Positions 31,024-39,961 of a stretch of 64,000 nt of DNA are shown in pieces. Numbering within the stretch: position 1 is the first letter of the stretch; every line of letters begins with the position of its first letter. A model generated the notes under the pieces. That model did no database searches. It was not told the DNA's origin and saw only the letters and a program-made list of their open reading frames with translations. Location of the stretch: the NCBI GenBank assembly GCA_016721115.1, contig JADKIW010000001.1:1379501-1443500 (forward strand), written 5' to 3'. The DNA is from Candidatus Defluviilinea proxima (GTDB taxonomy: Bacteria; Chloroflexota; Anaerolineae; Anaerolineales; Villigracilaceae). The position numbers were made by a program, and so were the translations under genes.

Positions 31024-31635
31024 TCAGCCTTCGAGGGGTTGGCCATTCACCTGACGCGTATGACGTGCCCACCAAACTGCAAACCATGCGAGGTATAAAA
31101 CTGCAACTGCGAGATGTAAAACGAGTTGCGGGAACACACTTCTTGTATAACTCTCAGACCTCTCAGCCCATTGCAGGCTATCGCCTTGCAACACACCGAC
31201 CTGTCCCATTGTTGCTGTCCAGGTGCTTGCCTCAGATGAACTTGAGACGAGTGAGGCGGTTGTCTTATCCAGTAATCCGATAGCATCTGCTACAGAAACT
31301 ACGTTGCTAACAACCGTGGTTGTGCTGATAAAGACCCAGATCATCAACAGTCCCACTGGCATCAGCCACCAGCTTATATCAAAAGGACTGCGGCGCTCCG
31401 TTGCCGGAGCTCTTCGCTGAGGGAGCTGTAGATTCACCTGTGAGACAAACCGTTCGTGTGAAACGAACTGCGGCGCAGGCGCTTCTTGCAACAGTGCCGA
31501 TAGTCCCTGTAGCGACTCGAATTCTGCCTGACAGATCTCACATTCAGCGAGATGTTCCTCTACTTGCTGAAGATGTCTGCCTTTCAATTCTCCATCGAGA
31601 TAGGCGTTCAACCATTCAGTGACGTGGTTAGACAT
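31024..31635 (-). CDS. Zinc-finger anti-sigma factor
   Basis: A 203-residue membrane anti-sigma factor. The cytoplasmic head has the zf-HC2/ZAS motif: LNAYLDGELKGRHLQQVEEH, then HLAECEICQ (Hx3Cx2C). There is one clear span (WWLMPVGLLMIWVFISTTTVV), an external stretch and a second hydrophobic segment near the C-terminus (VLHLAVAVLYLAWFAVWW). Such proteins hold the partner sigma factor at the membrane until a signal arrives. The start overlaps the sigma gene stop by 8 bases. Confidence 0.88.
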   Translation of the reverse strand: MSNHVTEWLNAYLDGELKGRHLQQVEEHLAECEICQAEFESLQGLSALLQEAPAPQFVSHERFVSQVNLQLPQRRAPATERRSPFDISWWLMPVGLLMIWVFISTTTVVSNVVSVADAIGLLDKTTASLVSSSSEASTWTATMGQVGVLQGDSLQWAERSESYTRSVFPQLVLHLAVAVLYLAWFAVWWARHTRQVNGQPLEG

Positions 31636-32203
31636 GTTCGGCCTCCAATAAAGACAATTGCGGTTTCAATTTCGATTTCAATAAGTTCCTTGCATAATTC
31701 AAACGTGACATGACAGTTCCAACCGGTATATCTAATGTTGATGAAATTTCCTGATATGAAAGACCTTCGTACTCTCTCAGCACCAGCACTGCGCGGCTTG
31801 CATCAGGCAGTGCCATGATCGCCTGTTGTACCAGAGCGGTCCGCTCGTTTTGCGATACGAGAGTTTCAAGGCCGGGCTGTCCATCGGTTAGGGGCATCTC
31901 GTCGATATCGTCGGGCATGATGCGCTTGTTCTTGCGGACCATATCCATCCCGGCGTTGAAAGCGATGCGATACAGCCAATTGCGGAGAGGCATATGCGGA
32001 CGGTAGGACGATAAGTTTTGCCAGGCGCGGATGAAGGTCTCTTGTGATGCATCTTCTGCGATCAACATATCGCCGCACATGCGGTAGACAACATTCAGCA
32101 CACCCTGCGCGTGGATGCGGACCAATTCGCTAAAGGCATTTCGGTCGCCATTTTGCGCTTGTACTATAAGTTGTGCTTCGTTCGTTGTGTAAACAGTAGC
32201 CAC
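31628..32203 (-). CDS. ECF RNA polymerase sigma factor (RpoE-like)
   Basis: A 191-residue sigma factor with region 2 (AFSELVRIHAQGVLNVVYRM, ASQETFIRAWQNLSSY) and region 4 (LPDASRAVLVLREYEGLSYQ then DIPVGTVMSRLNYARNLL). It is co-translated with its zinc anti-sigma factor. A 12-base direct repeat upstream (32241-32320) may mark its own promoter. The sequence is closest in style to the SigW/RpoE group, which responds to envelope stress; that assignment is by analogy. Confidence 0.9.
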   Translation of the reverse strand: MATVYTTNEAQLIVQAQNGDRNAFSELVRIHAQGVLNVVYRMCGDMLIAEDASQETFIRAWQNLSSYRPHMPLRNWLYRIAFNAGMDMVRKNKRIMPDDIDEMPLTDGQPGLETLVSQNERTALVQQAIMALPDASRAVLVLREYEGLSYQEISSTLDIPVGTVMSRLNYARNLLKSKLKPQLSLLEAEHV

Positions 32204-32240
32204 CGCGAGACAAACCTTTCTGGATTTACTTGCTCTTTCT

Positions 32241-32320
32241 ATTATCTTAACGCAAAACCCTTTGGCTTTATTCGGTTTTCGTCGATTATTTTTTTTAGCC
32301 TGACGGACATTATCTTAACG
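32241..32320 (-). promoter_or_regulatory. Direct repeat CGTTAAGATAAT upstream of the ECF sigma gene
   Basis: On the minus strand CGTTAAGATAAT occurs twice, at 32309-32320 and 32241-32252, 68 bases apart. The distal copy reads GTAAC, 14 bases, CGTC, a possible ECF-type -35/-10 pair, which would suggest autoregulation. The gap to the next gene otherwise contains only the terminator at 32342-32376. Confidence 0.4.
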
Positions 32321-32341
32321 TTACCCCCCTGCTTTTATTCG

Positions 32342-32376
32342 AAAAATAAAGGGCGACCCTTGTGAGGTCGCCCTTC
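32342..32376 (-). terminator. Terminator of the SPFH gene
   Basis: AAGGGCGACC and GGTCGCCCTT arms around a 7-base loop; on the minus strand followed by TATTTTTC. It lies 6 bases beyond the SPFH stop codon. Confidence 0.85.
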
Positions 32377-32381
32377 TGGTT

Positions 32382-34358
32382 TTACACTTTCTTATCCGTT
32401 TTATCTGTCTTGCCCGTCATTCCCTTGCGGATCTCAGACCGCAACTGTTCGGCTTCTTCCGAACGTGTGCCTTGGGTCTCGTTGGCGAGGGCACCAAAAC
32501 GGTCGGAGAGTAGCATGGCGAGTAAGGCTTCCATGATGTTGCCGGAGCCACTTTCCTTGTCGGCCCCTACAACTACACGGGGCACCACATCCACTTTCGA
32601 TTTCTCGATGGCCTCAGCAAAGCGATTGAGCACGGTTTGCGTCACCTGGAATTGCGGTCCACCGTACGCACGGACCTGTTCCTCGGTGGCGAGAGCTTGC
32701 GCGATACCGATGCGGGCGATTTTTTCGGCTTCGGCTTCTGCCAACGCGCGGATCTGGGCGGCCTGTTGGATGGAGCGTTGGTATTCCGCTTTACCCTGAC
32801 TGGTTTGAATTTCAATGTTCAACTCAGCCTGCGTCATACTTGTCTGCATTTGAGCGCGGGATTCCGCCTCGCGGAGTTCACGTTCCTTGAGCGCGGCCTT
32901 TTCCTGCCGGCCGTATGTTTCAACCTGCTCTTCAGCGACCTGGCGCGAGCGCAACTGCGTGAGGATGGTTTCGATCTGCACATCATCAGCCTGTGAAGAC
33001 GGCGTACCGATCAACACTTCTTCCAATTCAAGGTTGTAGTGCTCGAACTTTGTCTTCATCTCTGAACTGGCGATCTGTTGAATGGAACTTCGCTCCTGCA
33101 AGAGTTGGATCAATGTGCGGGTCTGACCGATATTCTTGAAGTAGGCCGCCACCATCGGGTCGAGCGTTTGTTCGACGAGACGTTTGATGTCGCCGAAGCG
33201 TTGGATGACCAACGGAGCCTTTTTATAGTCAATGTGCACGACCACCGAGAGCGGCAGGGACGGTTCGAAGGCGTCCTTGGTGATGAGCGATACTTCACTC
33301 AGGTTCTCGTCAAACTTGTGTGAACCCGTCTGACTGCGGATCCATTTGAGGATAAAGTTGGTGGTGGGGACGGAAACAACCTTACCGGCATATGTATTGA
33401 ACGGATATTTGCCGGGCAGGAGCGCCTCTTCCCAAACACCACGCCTACCGCGTGCCACCAATTCACCGTGGCGATATTCCTTGCCTGAGAGGTCTTCACC
33501 GGTCTCACCGGTATAGGAGACCACGACACCTACGTTACCTACTTCGATGATCGTCTTTTGGATCATCTCAACAGTGGCAAACAAGCGGTTGACGTAGTAG
33601 GTACCTTCTACCAAAACTTGCAACTGACGGCCACGGAAACCGCCGGCCTTGAGGAACTTATCAGGGTCCTGGAATTTGTTGTGATATGTTTCGGCGTCTT
33701 TCGGGTCATCGCCAACCACTGGGGCGATGATCTCACCCTGACCTAGTGATGGGCCATCGTGGACAGTGGCAATACCGATCTTGTCGTCGGTATCTTTGAT
33801 GATGACGGGGACAAAGCCACCACGTTCTGTGATCACTTGCGCCATGCGATTGATGATCTCCTGCTCTTCACGGCTGAGGGGCAGGGAATAGACGCGTTCA
33901 TCGGTCAATACGATGAACTGCATCAGGTTGATGGCGTATGTACCTTCACGCAGGGTGCGGCGTTGCGGTCCACGTTGACCGCCGTTCTTGAGAAAGCCTT
34001 CCACATCTTGAAAATCGAAGGCTACCTCGTTGGAAGCGAGGGCTTGGGTGGGTTCGAGCATCTTGCCGTCACGGGCGAAGATGTAGCCGATCTTGCCTTG
34101 TGGAATAGTCACCAGTGGTGCCATCCGTACAACATATTGAATGGGTATCAGGTAATGCAAACCACCACGTAGAACCTTTGGTTGGAAGCCTGCTTCGCCG
34201 TTCAATGCAATGAAACCGGTCTTGATCGAACCGTTCATGCTAAATCGTTTTTCCACAATACCAATACGGGTGTTGGGGATAAAGCGAATACCTGACAGGA
34301 TTATCAAAATACCGATACCTGCCAGCAACAATAAAAACGCTATTACTATGCCAGTCAT
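32382..34358 (-). CDS. SPFH/Band 7 (flotillin-like) membrane protein
   Basis: A 658-residue protein with an N-terminal span (IVIAFLLLLAGIGILIILSG), an SPFH domain (RFIPNTRIGIVEKRFS, further core near residues 260-480) and a long coiled coil rich in Ala/Glu/Gln (LKERELREAESRAQMQTSM, AEAEAEKIARIGIAQALA). SPFH proteins assemble into large membrane rings that organise microdomains. The C-terminus is a short polar tail. It is upstream-adjacent to the CASTOR/POLLUX-like channel on the same strand (75-base gap), so the two may act together. Confidence 0.85.
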   Translation of the reverse strand: MTGIVIAFLLLLAGIGILIILSGIRFIPNTRIGIVEKRFSMNGSIKTGFIALNGEAGFQPKVLRGGLHYLIPIQYVVRMAPLVTIPQGKIGYIFARDGKMLEPTQALASNEVAFDFQDVEGFLKNGGQRGPQRRTLREGTYAINLMQFIVLTDERVYSLPLSREEQEIINRMAQVITERGGFVPVIIKDTDDKIGIATVHDGPSLGQGEIIAPVVGDDPKDAETYHNKFQDPDKFLKAGGFRGRQLQVLVEGTYYVNRLFATVEMIQKTIIEVGNVGVVVSYTGETGEDLSGKEYRHGELVARGRRGVWEEALLPGKYPFNTYAGKVVSVPTTNFILKWIRSQTGSHKFDENLSEVSLITKDAFEPSLPLSVVVHIDYKKAPLVIQRFGDIKRLVEQTLDPMVAAYFKNIGQTRTLIQLLQERSSIQQIASSEMKTKFEHYNLELEEVLIGTPSSQADDVQIETILTQLRSRQVAEEQVETYGRQEKAALKERELREAESRAQMQTSMTQAELNIEIQTSQGKAEYQRSIQQAAQIRALAEAEAEKIARIGIAQALATEEQVRAYGGPQFQVTQTVLNRFAEAIEKSKVDVVPRVVVGADKESGSGNIMEALLAMLLSDRFGALANETQGTRSEEAEQLRSEIRKGMTGKTDKTDKKV

Positions 34359-34433
34359 TTGGACCTCCTTAGTGTCTCAATGTACCATTCTTTATACGAT
34401 GACTGCCGAATGGGGTTGCGTAGTACGGAGGAA

Positions 34434-36335
34434 CTACTCCTCGGCAAGCACGATCACTTTGTCGTTGGAGCTAAATATGACCTCTTGCGATTTGGGCGGG
34501 TTTGTGTGCACACCGTAAGATTTGCCAGAGCGCTTTGCCTCAGAAACGAGGCGGTAACCAATGGCAGTCTCTCCACGACGGCGGGCGGCCTCGACCACTG
34601 TGTAGAAGTTGACGGGTACACCGGTTTCCACGTAATCGCTGATGGGCTTGAGGTAGATCTCAGAGCCATCGGGGTCGAAAATATCTGTAAACACGTCGAA
34701 CAGTTCGGCGTTTTCAGAAAGCTGGGTCAACATCAAGCTGACAAGGTGTTCGCTGACGATGAAATCATCAACTTGGGTTACTTCGGCGAGTTCGCGGTTC
34801 CGCAAGTCGAGCATTTCGCTGACGATGGAGAACGGCGTCGCATCTTTCTCGACCATATCGCGCAGATGCAAAAGCGTGACGAGAGTTTTCGCGTCGGCTT
34901 CCTGTGCTTCGAGTGTGCTATAGGCCAACACAATGACGTGGTCGTAATCTTCCACTTTCAGTTCATCAAGCATGGTGCGGTCTGTGGTTTCGCCTTCCTT
35001 CACGGTCAGCTTTTGATTTTTCAGTTGAATGCCCTGAGCTTTGAGCTGTGCACCGATGCCGTAGTTATCGGCCACAATGGTGATCATTGATCCCTTAGGC
35101 ACGTAGTTATCAAGCTCACGCACGATGATCGCGCCACTGCGATTCCAGCCGAGGATGAGACATTTTTCAGGCTGGGGTTTGACGGGGACACGGCTTGAGC
35201 GTATGACAGCTTCCTTGAGAGGAAGCGAGCTGAGGTTAGAGAGGCGAACCGTATCATCGTCCTCAGAGATGGCAATGACCTGGTCGCCGCTTTCGATGCG
35301 TGAGTCCATGGGCGGGTTGAGGAGGATTTTCCCATCATTCTTGCGCAGGCCGATCACGCACGAATCTTCATACATTAAAAGAGATTCGCCGAAGGTCTTC
35401 CCTGTGAGTAAAGGCTCAGGCTTGAAATAGATCTCGTCGCCGCCGAAATCCATCAATTCGGTGTATACCGCCGAAAGTCCCGATTGACGCGATGTTTGTG
35501 CTACTACACGCGCGATCAAGTCGTTGGTGAGGATTGGCTGAATGGTATCGTTTCGCCCAACCATTTTGACAACGTTGATGTTTTCAGGTTTCCTGATCTG
35601 TGTGACGATGTGATATGGCTCGGTGCGGCGATTCGATGCGTTCGTAATTGCCAACACGGTCTTGATGACATCGGTATCGGGGTCGCTGTTTTCGGGCGGC
35701 AGAACGATGATGGATTTTGCGGTATGCGGACTCGCAAGCTCGAGATCGTTCGGGTCAATGGGGCTTCCGTTGCGACAGATGATGCGCGTCTTTCCTTTAA
35801 CTTCAACCCGCTCCCGGATCTCATCCTCCATCTCCACTTTATCCTTATCGGCCAATACCACAATACGCGCCTTGCTCAGGTTTTCGTTTGCGGTCATCAA
35901 CTCATTCAATACAGTGAAGATCTGTGCCGACCAACCAAGCACGAGTGTGTGCCCCTCTTCAAGTACCTGCGAACGTCCCTTTTGCAAATGTTCCATCTGG
36001 CCTTCGATGGCGTTATTCAACACGCCGATCAACGCGCTGACGACAAATACACCACCGAGTGTGACGAATAACATCACCACACGAAAGCCGGTGCCGGTAT
36101 CGCCGCCCATTGTGCCGGAATCGAGCGTGCGCATCAGGCTTTCCCATGCGGCTTCACCGAACGAGAGAGGCCCGGTCTCGCCTTCTTGCACAAACCCCAT
36201 GATTGAAATGACTGCGCCCGCAATGAGCACAACAGTCAGCGAAAGTACGAACAACATGCCGATCATGGCTGGCGTGCCGCGTGACATCAAATTATCGAAA
36301 TGATAGCGAACACGTTGCCGAAATGTGGGATTCAT
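34434..36335 (-). CDS. CASTOR/POLLUX-like ion channel with RCK domains
   Basis: A 633-residue protein related to the plant CASTOR/POLLUX (DMI1) channels. Two N-terminal spans (GMLFVLSLTVVLIAGAVISI and VVMLFVTLGGVFVVSALIGV) flank a pore-like stretch with ESLMRTLDSGTMGGDTG. Then come tandem RCK/TrkA-N-like domains: HTLVLGWSAQIFTVLNEL and CLILGWNRSGAIIVRELDNY are nucleotide-type GxGxxG-like turns. Such channels conduct cations under ligand control. The ion and ligand here are unknown. Confidence 0.82.
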   Translation of the reverse strand: MNPTFRQRVRYHFDNLMSRGTPAMIGMLFVLSLTVVLIAGAVISIMGFVQEGETGPLSFGEAAWESLMRTLDSGTMGGDTGTGFRVVMLFVTLGGVFVVSALIGVLNNAIEGQMEHLQKGRSQVLEEGHTLVLGWSAQIFTVLNELMTANENLSKARIVVLADKDKVEMEDEIRERVEVKGKTRIICRNGSPIDPNDLELASPHTAKSIIVLPPENSDPDTDVIKTVLAITNASNRRTEPYHIVTQIRKPENINVVKMVGRNDTIQPILTNDLIARVVAQTSRQSGLSAVYTELMDFGGDEIYFKPEPLLTGKTFGESLLMYEDSCVIGLRKNDGKILLNPPMDSRIESGDQVIAISEDDDTVRLSNLSSLPLKEAVIRSSRVPVKPQPEKCLILGWNRSGAIIVRELDNYVPKGSMITIVADNYGIGAQLKAQGIQLKNQKLTVKEGETTDRTMLDELKVEDYDHVIVLAYSTLEAQEADAKTLVTLLHLRDMVEKDATPFSIVSEMLDLRNRELAEVTQVDDFIVSEHLVSLMLTQLSENAELFDVFTDIFDPDGSEIYLKPISDYVETGVPVNFYTVVEAARRRGETAIGYRLVSEAKRSGKSYGVHTNPPKSQEVIFSSNDKVIVLAEE

Positions 36336-36470
36336 AAAGCCTCCAAGGGTAATTTGGGTTGATTATAGGTTTTTTCATTCAACTTGCCAACAGGAATTGA
36401 CTCCTACTTGATTCTGCCTATACTTGTTTATAAAGTTGGGGTAACCCCTCATGTATAAAAGGAGACTCGT

Positions 36471-37160
36471 ATGACAAACAAACTCACTTGGTATGGGCAT
36501 TCCACCCTTGGCCTCGAGACTGGTGGCTATAAACTCATCATTGATCCCTTCTTTGATGGAAACCCCGCTTCACCGATCTCCCCCGAAACTGTTGAGGCAG
36601 ACTATCTCCTCGTCAGCCACGGACATGGCGATCACGTGGGTGATACAGCCTCCATCGCCAAACGGACCGGCGCCACTATCATCAGTAATTTCGAGATCGC
36701 AGGTTGGTTTGAAGAGAAACATGGGCTGGAAAAGACGCACGGCCAGCACATCGGCGGCGGCTTCAAACATCCATTCGGGTATTTGAAGTTGACCTTGGCT
36801 TTACATGGTTCCGCTTTGCCCGATGGTTCGAACGGTGGAAATCCCTGCGGGTTTCTGCTGACCACAAACGATGGAAAGAAAATCTATTTTGCACAGGATA
36901 CGGGCTTGTTCGGTGATATGAAATTGATCGGCGAAGAAGGACTCGACTTAGCCGTCATCCCTATCGGCGATAACTACACTATGGGTCCCGATGATGCACT
37001 GCGTGCGGTCAAGATGTTGCAACCGAAGGCAGTCATCCCCATCCATTACAACACATGGGGATTGATCGCGCAGGATGCAAACGCATGGGCTGAACGTGTG
37101 CAAAAAGAGACGAAGACAAAAGCTGTGATCTTGAAACCGGGGGAGAGTTATTCGGTGTAA
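36471..37160 (+). CDS. UPF0173-type metallo-beta-lactamase fold hydrolase
   Basis: A 229-residue metal-dependent hydrolase. Metal-binding motif SHGHGDHVGD (HxHxDH) is near residue 50, with further ligands GSALPDGSNGG, FAQDTGLFGDM (Asp) and PIHYNTWG (His). The N-terminus WYGHSTLGLETGGYKLIIDP is typical of the YtkL/UPF0173 group, whose substrate is not known. AAAAGGAGAC precedes the ATG. It forms a single-gene unit ended by the terminator at 37174-37206. Confidence 0.88.
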   Translation: MTNKLTWYGHSTLGLETGGYKLIIDPFFDGNPASPISPETVEADYLLVSHGHGDHVGDTASIAKRTGATIISNFEIAGWFEEKHGLEKTHGQHIGGGFKHPFGYLKLTLALHGSALPDGSNGGNPCGFLLTTNDGKKIYFAQDTGLFGDMKLIGEEGLDLAVIPIGDNYTMGPDDALRAVKMLQPKAVIPIHYNTWGLIAQDANAWAERVQKETKTKAVILKPGESYSV

Positions 37161-37173
37161 AGTAGGCCAAAGA

Positions 37174-37206
37174 TAAAAGACCGAGGACAACTGCCCCGGT
37201 CTTTTT
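37174..37206. terminator. Terminator between the MBL hydrolase and WYL regulator genes
   Basis: AAAGACCG and CGGTCTTT arms with a GG/CC extension around ACAACTG, flanked by A- and T-runs; suitable for both convergent genes. Confidence 0.8.
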
Positions 37207-37236
37207 GATTAATTCATATGTTGATTGGGCTTCACA

Positions 37237-38208
37237 CTATTTGGTTTTGTAAAACCCCACGATCTGTTCTGCAAAGTCAACCAGGCTCTTCCGCAATGTG
37301 TCTGGCTCCAATACCTCCACAGCACGCCCCAGCCCTAACAAGTGCGAACGTGCGGTAATGAATGATTCGAATGGCAGATCGAATGTCACCCAGCCGTCGG
37401 CATCAGGGACATGCCTGTATGCAACCTGTCCACGTGCGCGATCACCAACATATTCTGCAAGCAGAGGGATGGCTTCCGGGGAAACCCGCACTTTCGCCAT
37501 AAATGGCGGATGCGATTCGTATTCATCGCACCAACCCTCCCAAAATTCAACAAGGTCGAAACCGGGCGGGCGGATACATATCTCTGCCGTCAATTCCGCT
37601 TCGATGATCTGTGAAACGCGCACCACATGCGGATTCCCTCCGCGACCGTATACCAAATACCAGACGTTCGCCTTTGCAACCAGGCCGTATGGCTCAGCAT
37701 CCTGTTCAAACTCTGTATTGAAAAACACCCAGCGAACTTTCATGCGTAAGCGGCGGTCTTGAAACAAGGCCTGCTGAATGGTCTGTAAGCAAGGGACATT
37801 CTGGTCCGATTGGAACCACCACGATGAATCCAAATGGACTCTCTGGCGTGTACGAATCTCGTCTGCGCGGTGTGCATCAGGCAGGGATGCGGAAAGTTTC
37901 AACAGGGCGCCTTTGAATTTTTCTCCCATGCCGAGTTGCATCACCGGTGCTGGGATGCTCATCATGAACAGAGCGCGTGTTTCGTCTGGCGTGAGACCTG
38001 TCAGTGTGGTGCGATATTCCTCGATCAGCCTCACCCCGCCTCCAGGTCCGCGTGAAGCGTAGACCGGGACGCCGGAGGTCGAGAGGGCGATAATATCCCG
38101 GTAAATGGTCCGTTCGGAGACTTCCAATTCATCCGCCAACTCCTGCGCGGACATTTGCCCACGGGTCTGGAGAAGCATCAAGAGGGAGAGTAATCTATCG
38201 GCTCGCAT
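37237..38208 (-). CDS. YafY-type HTH/WYL transcriptional regulator
   Basis: A 323-residue regulator with an N-terminal winged helix (MRADRLLSLLMLLQTRGQMS, ELEVSERTIYRDIIALSTSG) and a WYL ligand-binding domain (PYGLVAKANVWYLVYGRGG) with the C-terminal WCX extension (PFESFITARSHLLGLGRAVE). The start is the ATG at 38208, because the TACAAT -10 (38216-38221) overlaps the upstream ATG at 38217; that makes the message nearly leaderless. It faces a GyrI-like gene across the palindrome at 38231-38249 and probably represses both. Confidence 0.87.
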   Translation of the reverse strand: MRADRLLSLLMLLQTRGQMSAQELADELEVSERTIYRDIIALSTSGVPVYASRGPGGGVRLIEEYRTTLTGLTPDETRALFMMSIPAPVMQLGMGEKFKGALLKLSASLPDAHRADEIRTRQRVHLDSSWWFQSDQNVPCLQTIQQALFQDRRLRMKVRWVFFNTEFEQDAEPYGLVAKANVWYLVYGRGGNPHVVRVSQIIEAELTAEICIRPPGFDLVEFWEGWCDEYESHPPFMAKVRVSPEAIPLLAEYVGDRARGQVAYRHVPDADGWVTFDLPFESFITARSHLLGLGRAVEVLEPDTLRKSLVDFAEQIVGFYKTK

Positions 38209-38230
38209 GATTTGCATTGTAGCAGGAATT

Positions 38231-38249
38231 CCTGACATAAGATGTCAGG
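38231..38249. promoter_or_regulatory. Palindromic operator between the WYL regulator and GyrI-like genes
   Basis: CCTGACAT, AAG, ATGTCAGG: a perfect 8-base inverted repeat. On both strands TGACAT is followed 20 bases later by a -10-like hexamer (TACAAT for the regulator, TAAGAT for the GyrI-like gene), so the site lies symmetrically over both promoters. A second palindrome, ATCTTCGAAGAT, lies at about 38272-38283. Confidence 0.65.
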
Positions 38250-38306
38250 TACTTCTGCTAAGATGTGACTATCTTCGAAGATAATAAAACTTGAGACGGA
38301 GTGAAA

Positions 38307-38780
38307 ATGAGTGACATGAATGTTCGTGTTGTAAAACTGCCCGCCATGCGGGTGGCGTGTGTCAATGGTTTCGGGGAGGGGCCGGAGGGAATGGCGTTCG
38401 ATAAGATGAAGATATGGGCAGAGGCACACGATCTGCTTCGCAAGCCGTATCGTCTGTTCGGGTATAACAACCCTGACCCTTCTCCCGGTTCGCCGAACTA
38501 TGGCTATGATGTGTGGATCACAGTGGATGGATCAGTTCAAGAAAATGGTGATGCACGCATTATTGAATTCCCCGGCGGTCTGTATGCGGTGACACGTATC
38601 GAAGTGAAGGAACCGGGCGATGATATCCCTCGCACCTGGCAGGAACTGGTGAAGTGGATGGAAGCAAGCAAGTATCGTCATGGGCGGCACCAGTGGCTGG
38701 AGGAACACATTGGTTCCCTCGGCGCAATGGGTGGGGATCAGCCCTTTACGCTTGATCTGCACTTGCCGATCATGGAATAA
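38307..38780 (+). CDS. GyrI-like small-molecule-binding protein
   Basis: A 157-residue protein of the GyrI/SOUL-like effector-binding fold: VRVVKLPAMRVACVNGFGEG at the start, PNYGYDVWITVDG in the middle and FPGGLYAVTRIEV late. Stand-alone GyrI-like proteins bind or hydrolyse hydrophobic small molecules and are often controlled by a neighbouring regulator. The ATG at 38307 has ACGGAG six bases upstream; GTG 38301 and ATG 38316 are alternatives. Divergent WYL regulator and terminator define a single-gene unit. Confidence 0.78.
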   Translation: MSDMNVRVVKLPAMRVACVNGFGEGPEGMAFDKMKIWAEAHDLLRKPYRLFGYNNPDPSPGSPNYGYDVWITVDGSVQENGDARIIEFPGGLYAVTRIEVKEPGDDIPRTWQELVKWMEASKYRHGRHQWLEEHIGSLGAMGGDQPFTLDLHLPIME

Positions 38781-38784
38781 CATA

Positions 38785-38823
38785 TAAAGAGACTGTCGCC
38801 TTATTGAAGCGACAGTCTCTTTA
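38785..38823. terminator. Terminator after the GyrI-like gene
   Basis: AAAGAGACTGTCGC and GCGACAGTCTCTTT form a 14-base perfect stem followed by TTA-rich sequence; also usable by the convergent toroid gene. Confidence 0.85.
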
Positions 38824-38892
38824 CTTATTCTGCGAAGCAAAATTTTTTATAAAGACCAAAGAAAACCTCAGCATTTGCCGAGGTCAAGTCCT

Positions 38893-39912
38893 TCAACTTG
38901 CCGCCTTCAATACCTTCAACGCCCGCAACGTGACCCACTCATTCGGCTCTTTCATCTTCCCGAACCGCATCCAAGTCTTGCCATCGTAATTGTATTCCAA
39001 CGGCCAGCGTCCCTCTGCATCCTGCTTCGAACGGATGAGTTCCATCGTATTCTTCAATCGTTTATCTTTGCCGTATCCCAATCGCTCCAACGCCTCTGCG
39101 ATCTGCAAAAGGTCGGTGACGTAAAAAACGGGAAAGCCGAACTTCCACCAGTTGCCGCTCGGTTTTTCTGCCCAGCCATTTGGATAGTTTGCTGTAGACA
39201 GATCCACACCAAAGAAAAATTCAACGCCCTGTTGGATCGCCTTCTCAATGAGCACGCTTCTTTCCTTAACTGGAATTTGACTCAGCGCCAATAAAACTTT
39301 GGCCCCACCCCACGCACATGGAAGTTTGTTGTTCGCTCCACACGCAAAGTTTGGACCACACTTCCCTCCGAAATACCGGACCTCGGCATGCTTATCCTTC
39401 ATCGGCGCGACGCCCTCGCCTGTGGTTGTGCGTGCCATCCATTCATAAGCTTTGTCCATGCGCTTGTCTTCGTAGCCCAACTCTTTCAATGACCAAAGCA
39501 TATTCCCTTGCAGACAATCCACTGTCCCTGATGGAGAAGCGTTTGTCATCGCAGAGATTTGTCCGCCGGGGGTCAGTGCTTGGTCGAGATAATATTTACA
39601 AGCCAACTTGATGCGTTTGTCCTCTTTCACGGACGCACCCAACTGTGCCAACAAGATCAACGCCCACACCGTGGACTTGTACTTTGGCCCATAGCCCGTC
39701 CCTGCTCTCTGCCACCATCCCTCCTCGTTCATCTTCGAGAGAACATGCGCGATCGGCCCCTCCTTGTGCGCGGACTTGCGTGCCGTTTTCAATTGTTTGT
39801 CATCAGGGGAAAGGTCAAGCAGATCTCGCATCGCGAGATAACGAACACCGGGGTTAGCAGATTCCAACAACCACGGCAGAGAGTCGCTTTGTAGTTGATT
39901 CTTCCAAGACAT
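38893..39912 (-). CDS. Prenyltransferase/squalene-cyclase-like alpha/alpha-toroid protein
   Basis: A 339-residue helical-repeat protein from the ATG at 39912 (MSWKNQLQSDSLPWLLE), preceded by AAAGGAGG. Repeats such as GWWQRAGTGYGPKYKSTVWALILL, VDCLQGNMLWSLKELGY and EDAEGRWPLE-like QDAEGRWPLEYNYDGKTW resemble the QW-type turns of alpha/alpha toroids. The acidic catalytic motif of squalene cyclases is not present, so it is unlikely to be a cyclase. The function is unknown. Its first codons and promoter region are duplicated at 42291-42376. Confidence 0.7.
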   Translation of the reverse strand: MSWKNQLQSDSLPWLLESANPGVRYLAMRDLLDLSPDDKQLKTARKSAHKEGPIAHVLSKMNEEGWWQRAGTGYGPKYKSTVWALILLAQLGASVKEDKRIKLACKYYLDQALTPGGQISAMTNASPSGTVDCLQGNMLWSLKELGYEDKRMDKAYEWMARTTTGEGVAPMKDKHAEVRYFGGKCGPNFACGANNKLPCAWGGAKVLLALSQIPVKERSVLIEKAIQQGVEFFFGVDLSTANYPNGWAEKPSGNWWKFGFPVFYVTDLLQIAEALERLGYGKDKRLKNTMELIRSKQDAEGRWPLEYNYDGKTWMRFGKMKEPNEWVTLRALKVLKAAS

Positions 39913-39961
39913 GTGTGCCTCCTTTACGGGAAACGGATATCCCATGCTTGGAATCAGTATA

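Noticed and set aside
32111..32365. An 84-codon plus-strand frame in the ECF upstream gap
   Set aside because: It overlaps the ECF sigma start and the SPFH terminator hairpin and has a poor start.
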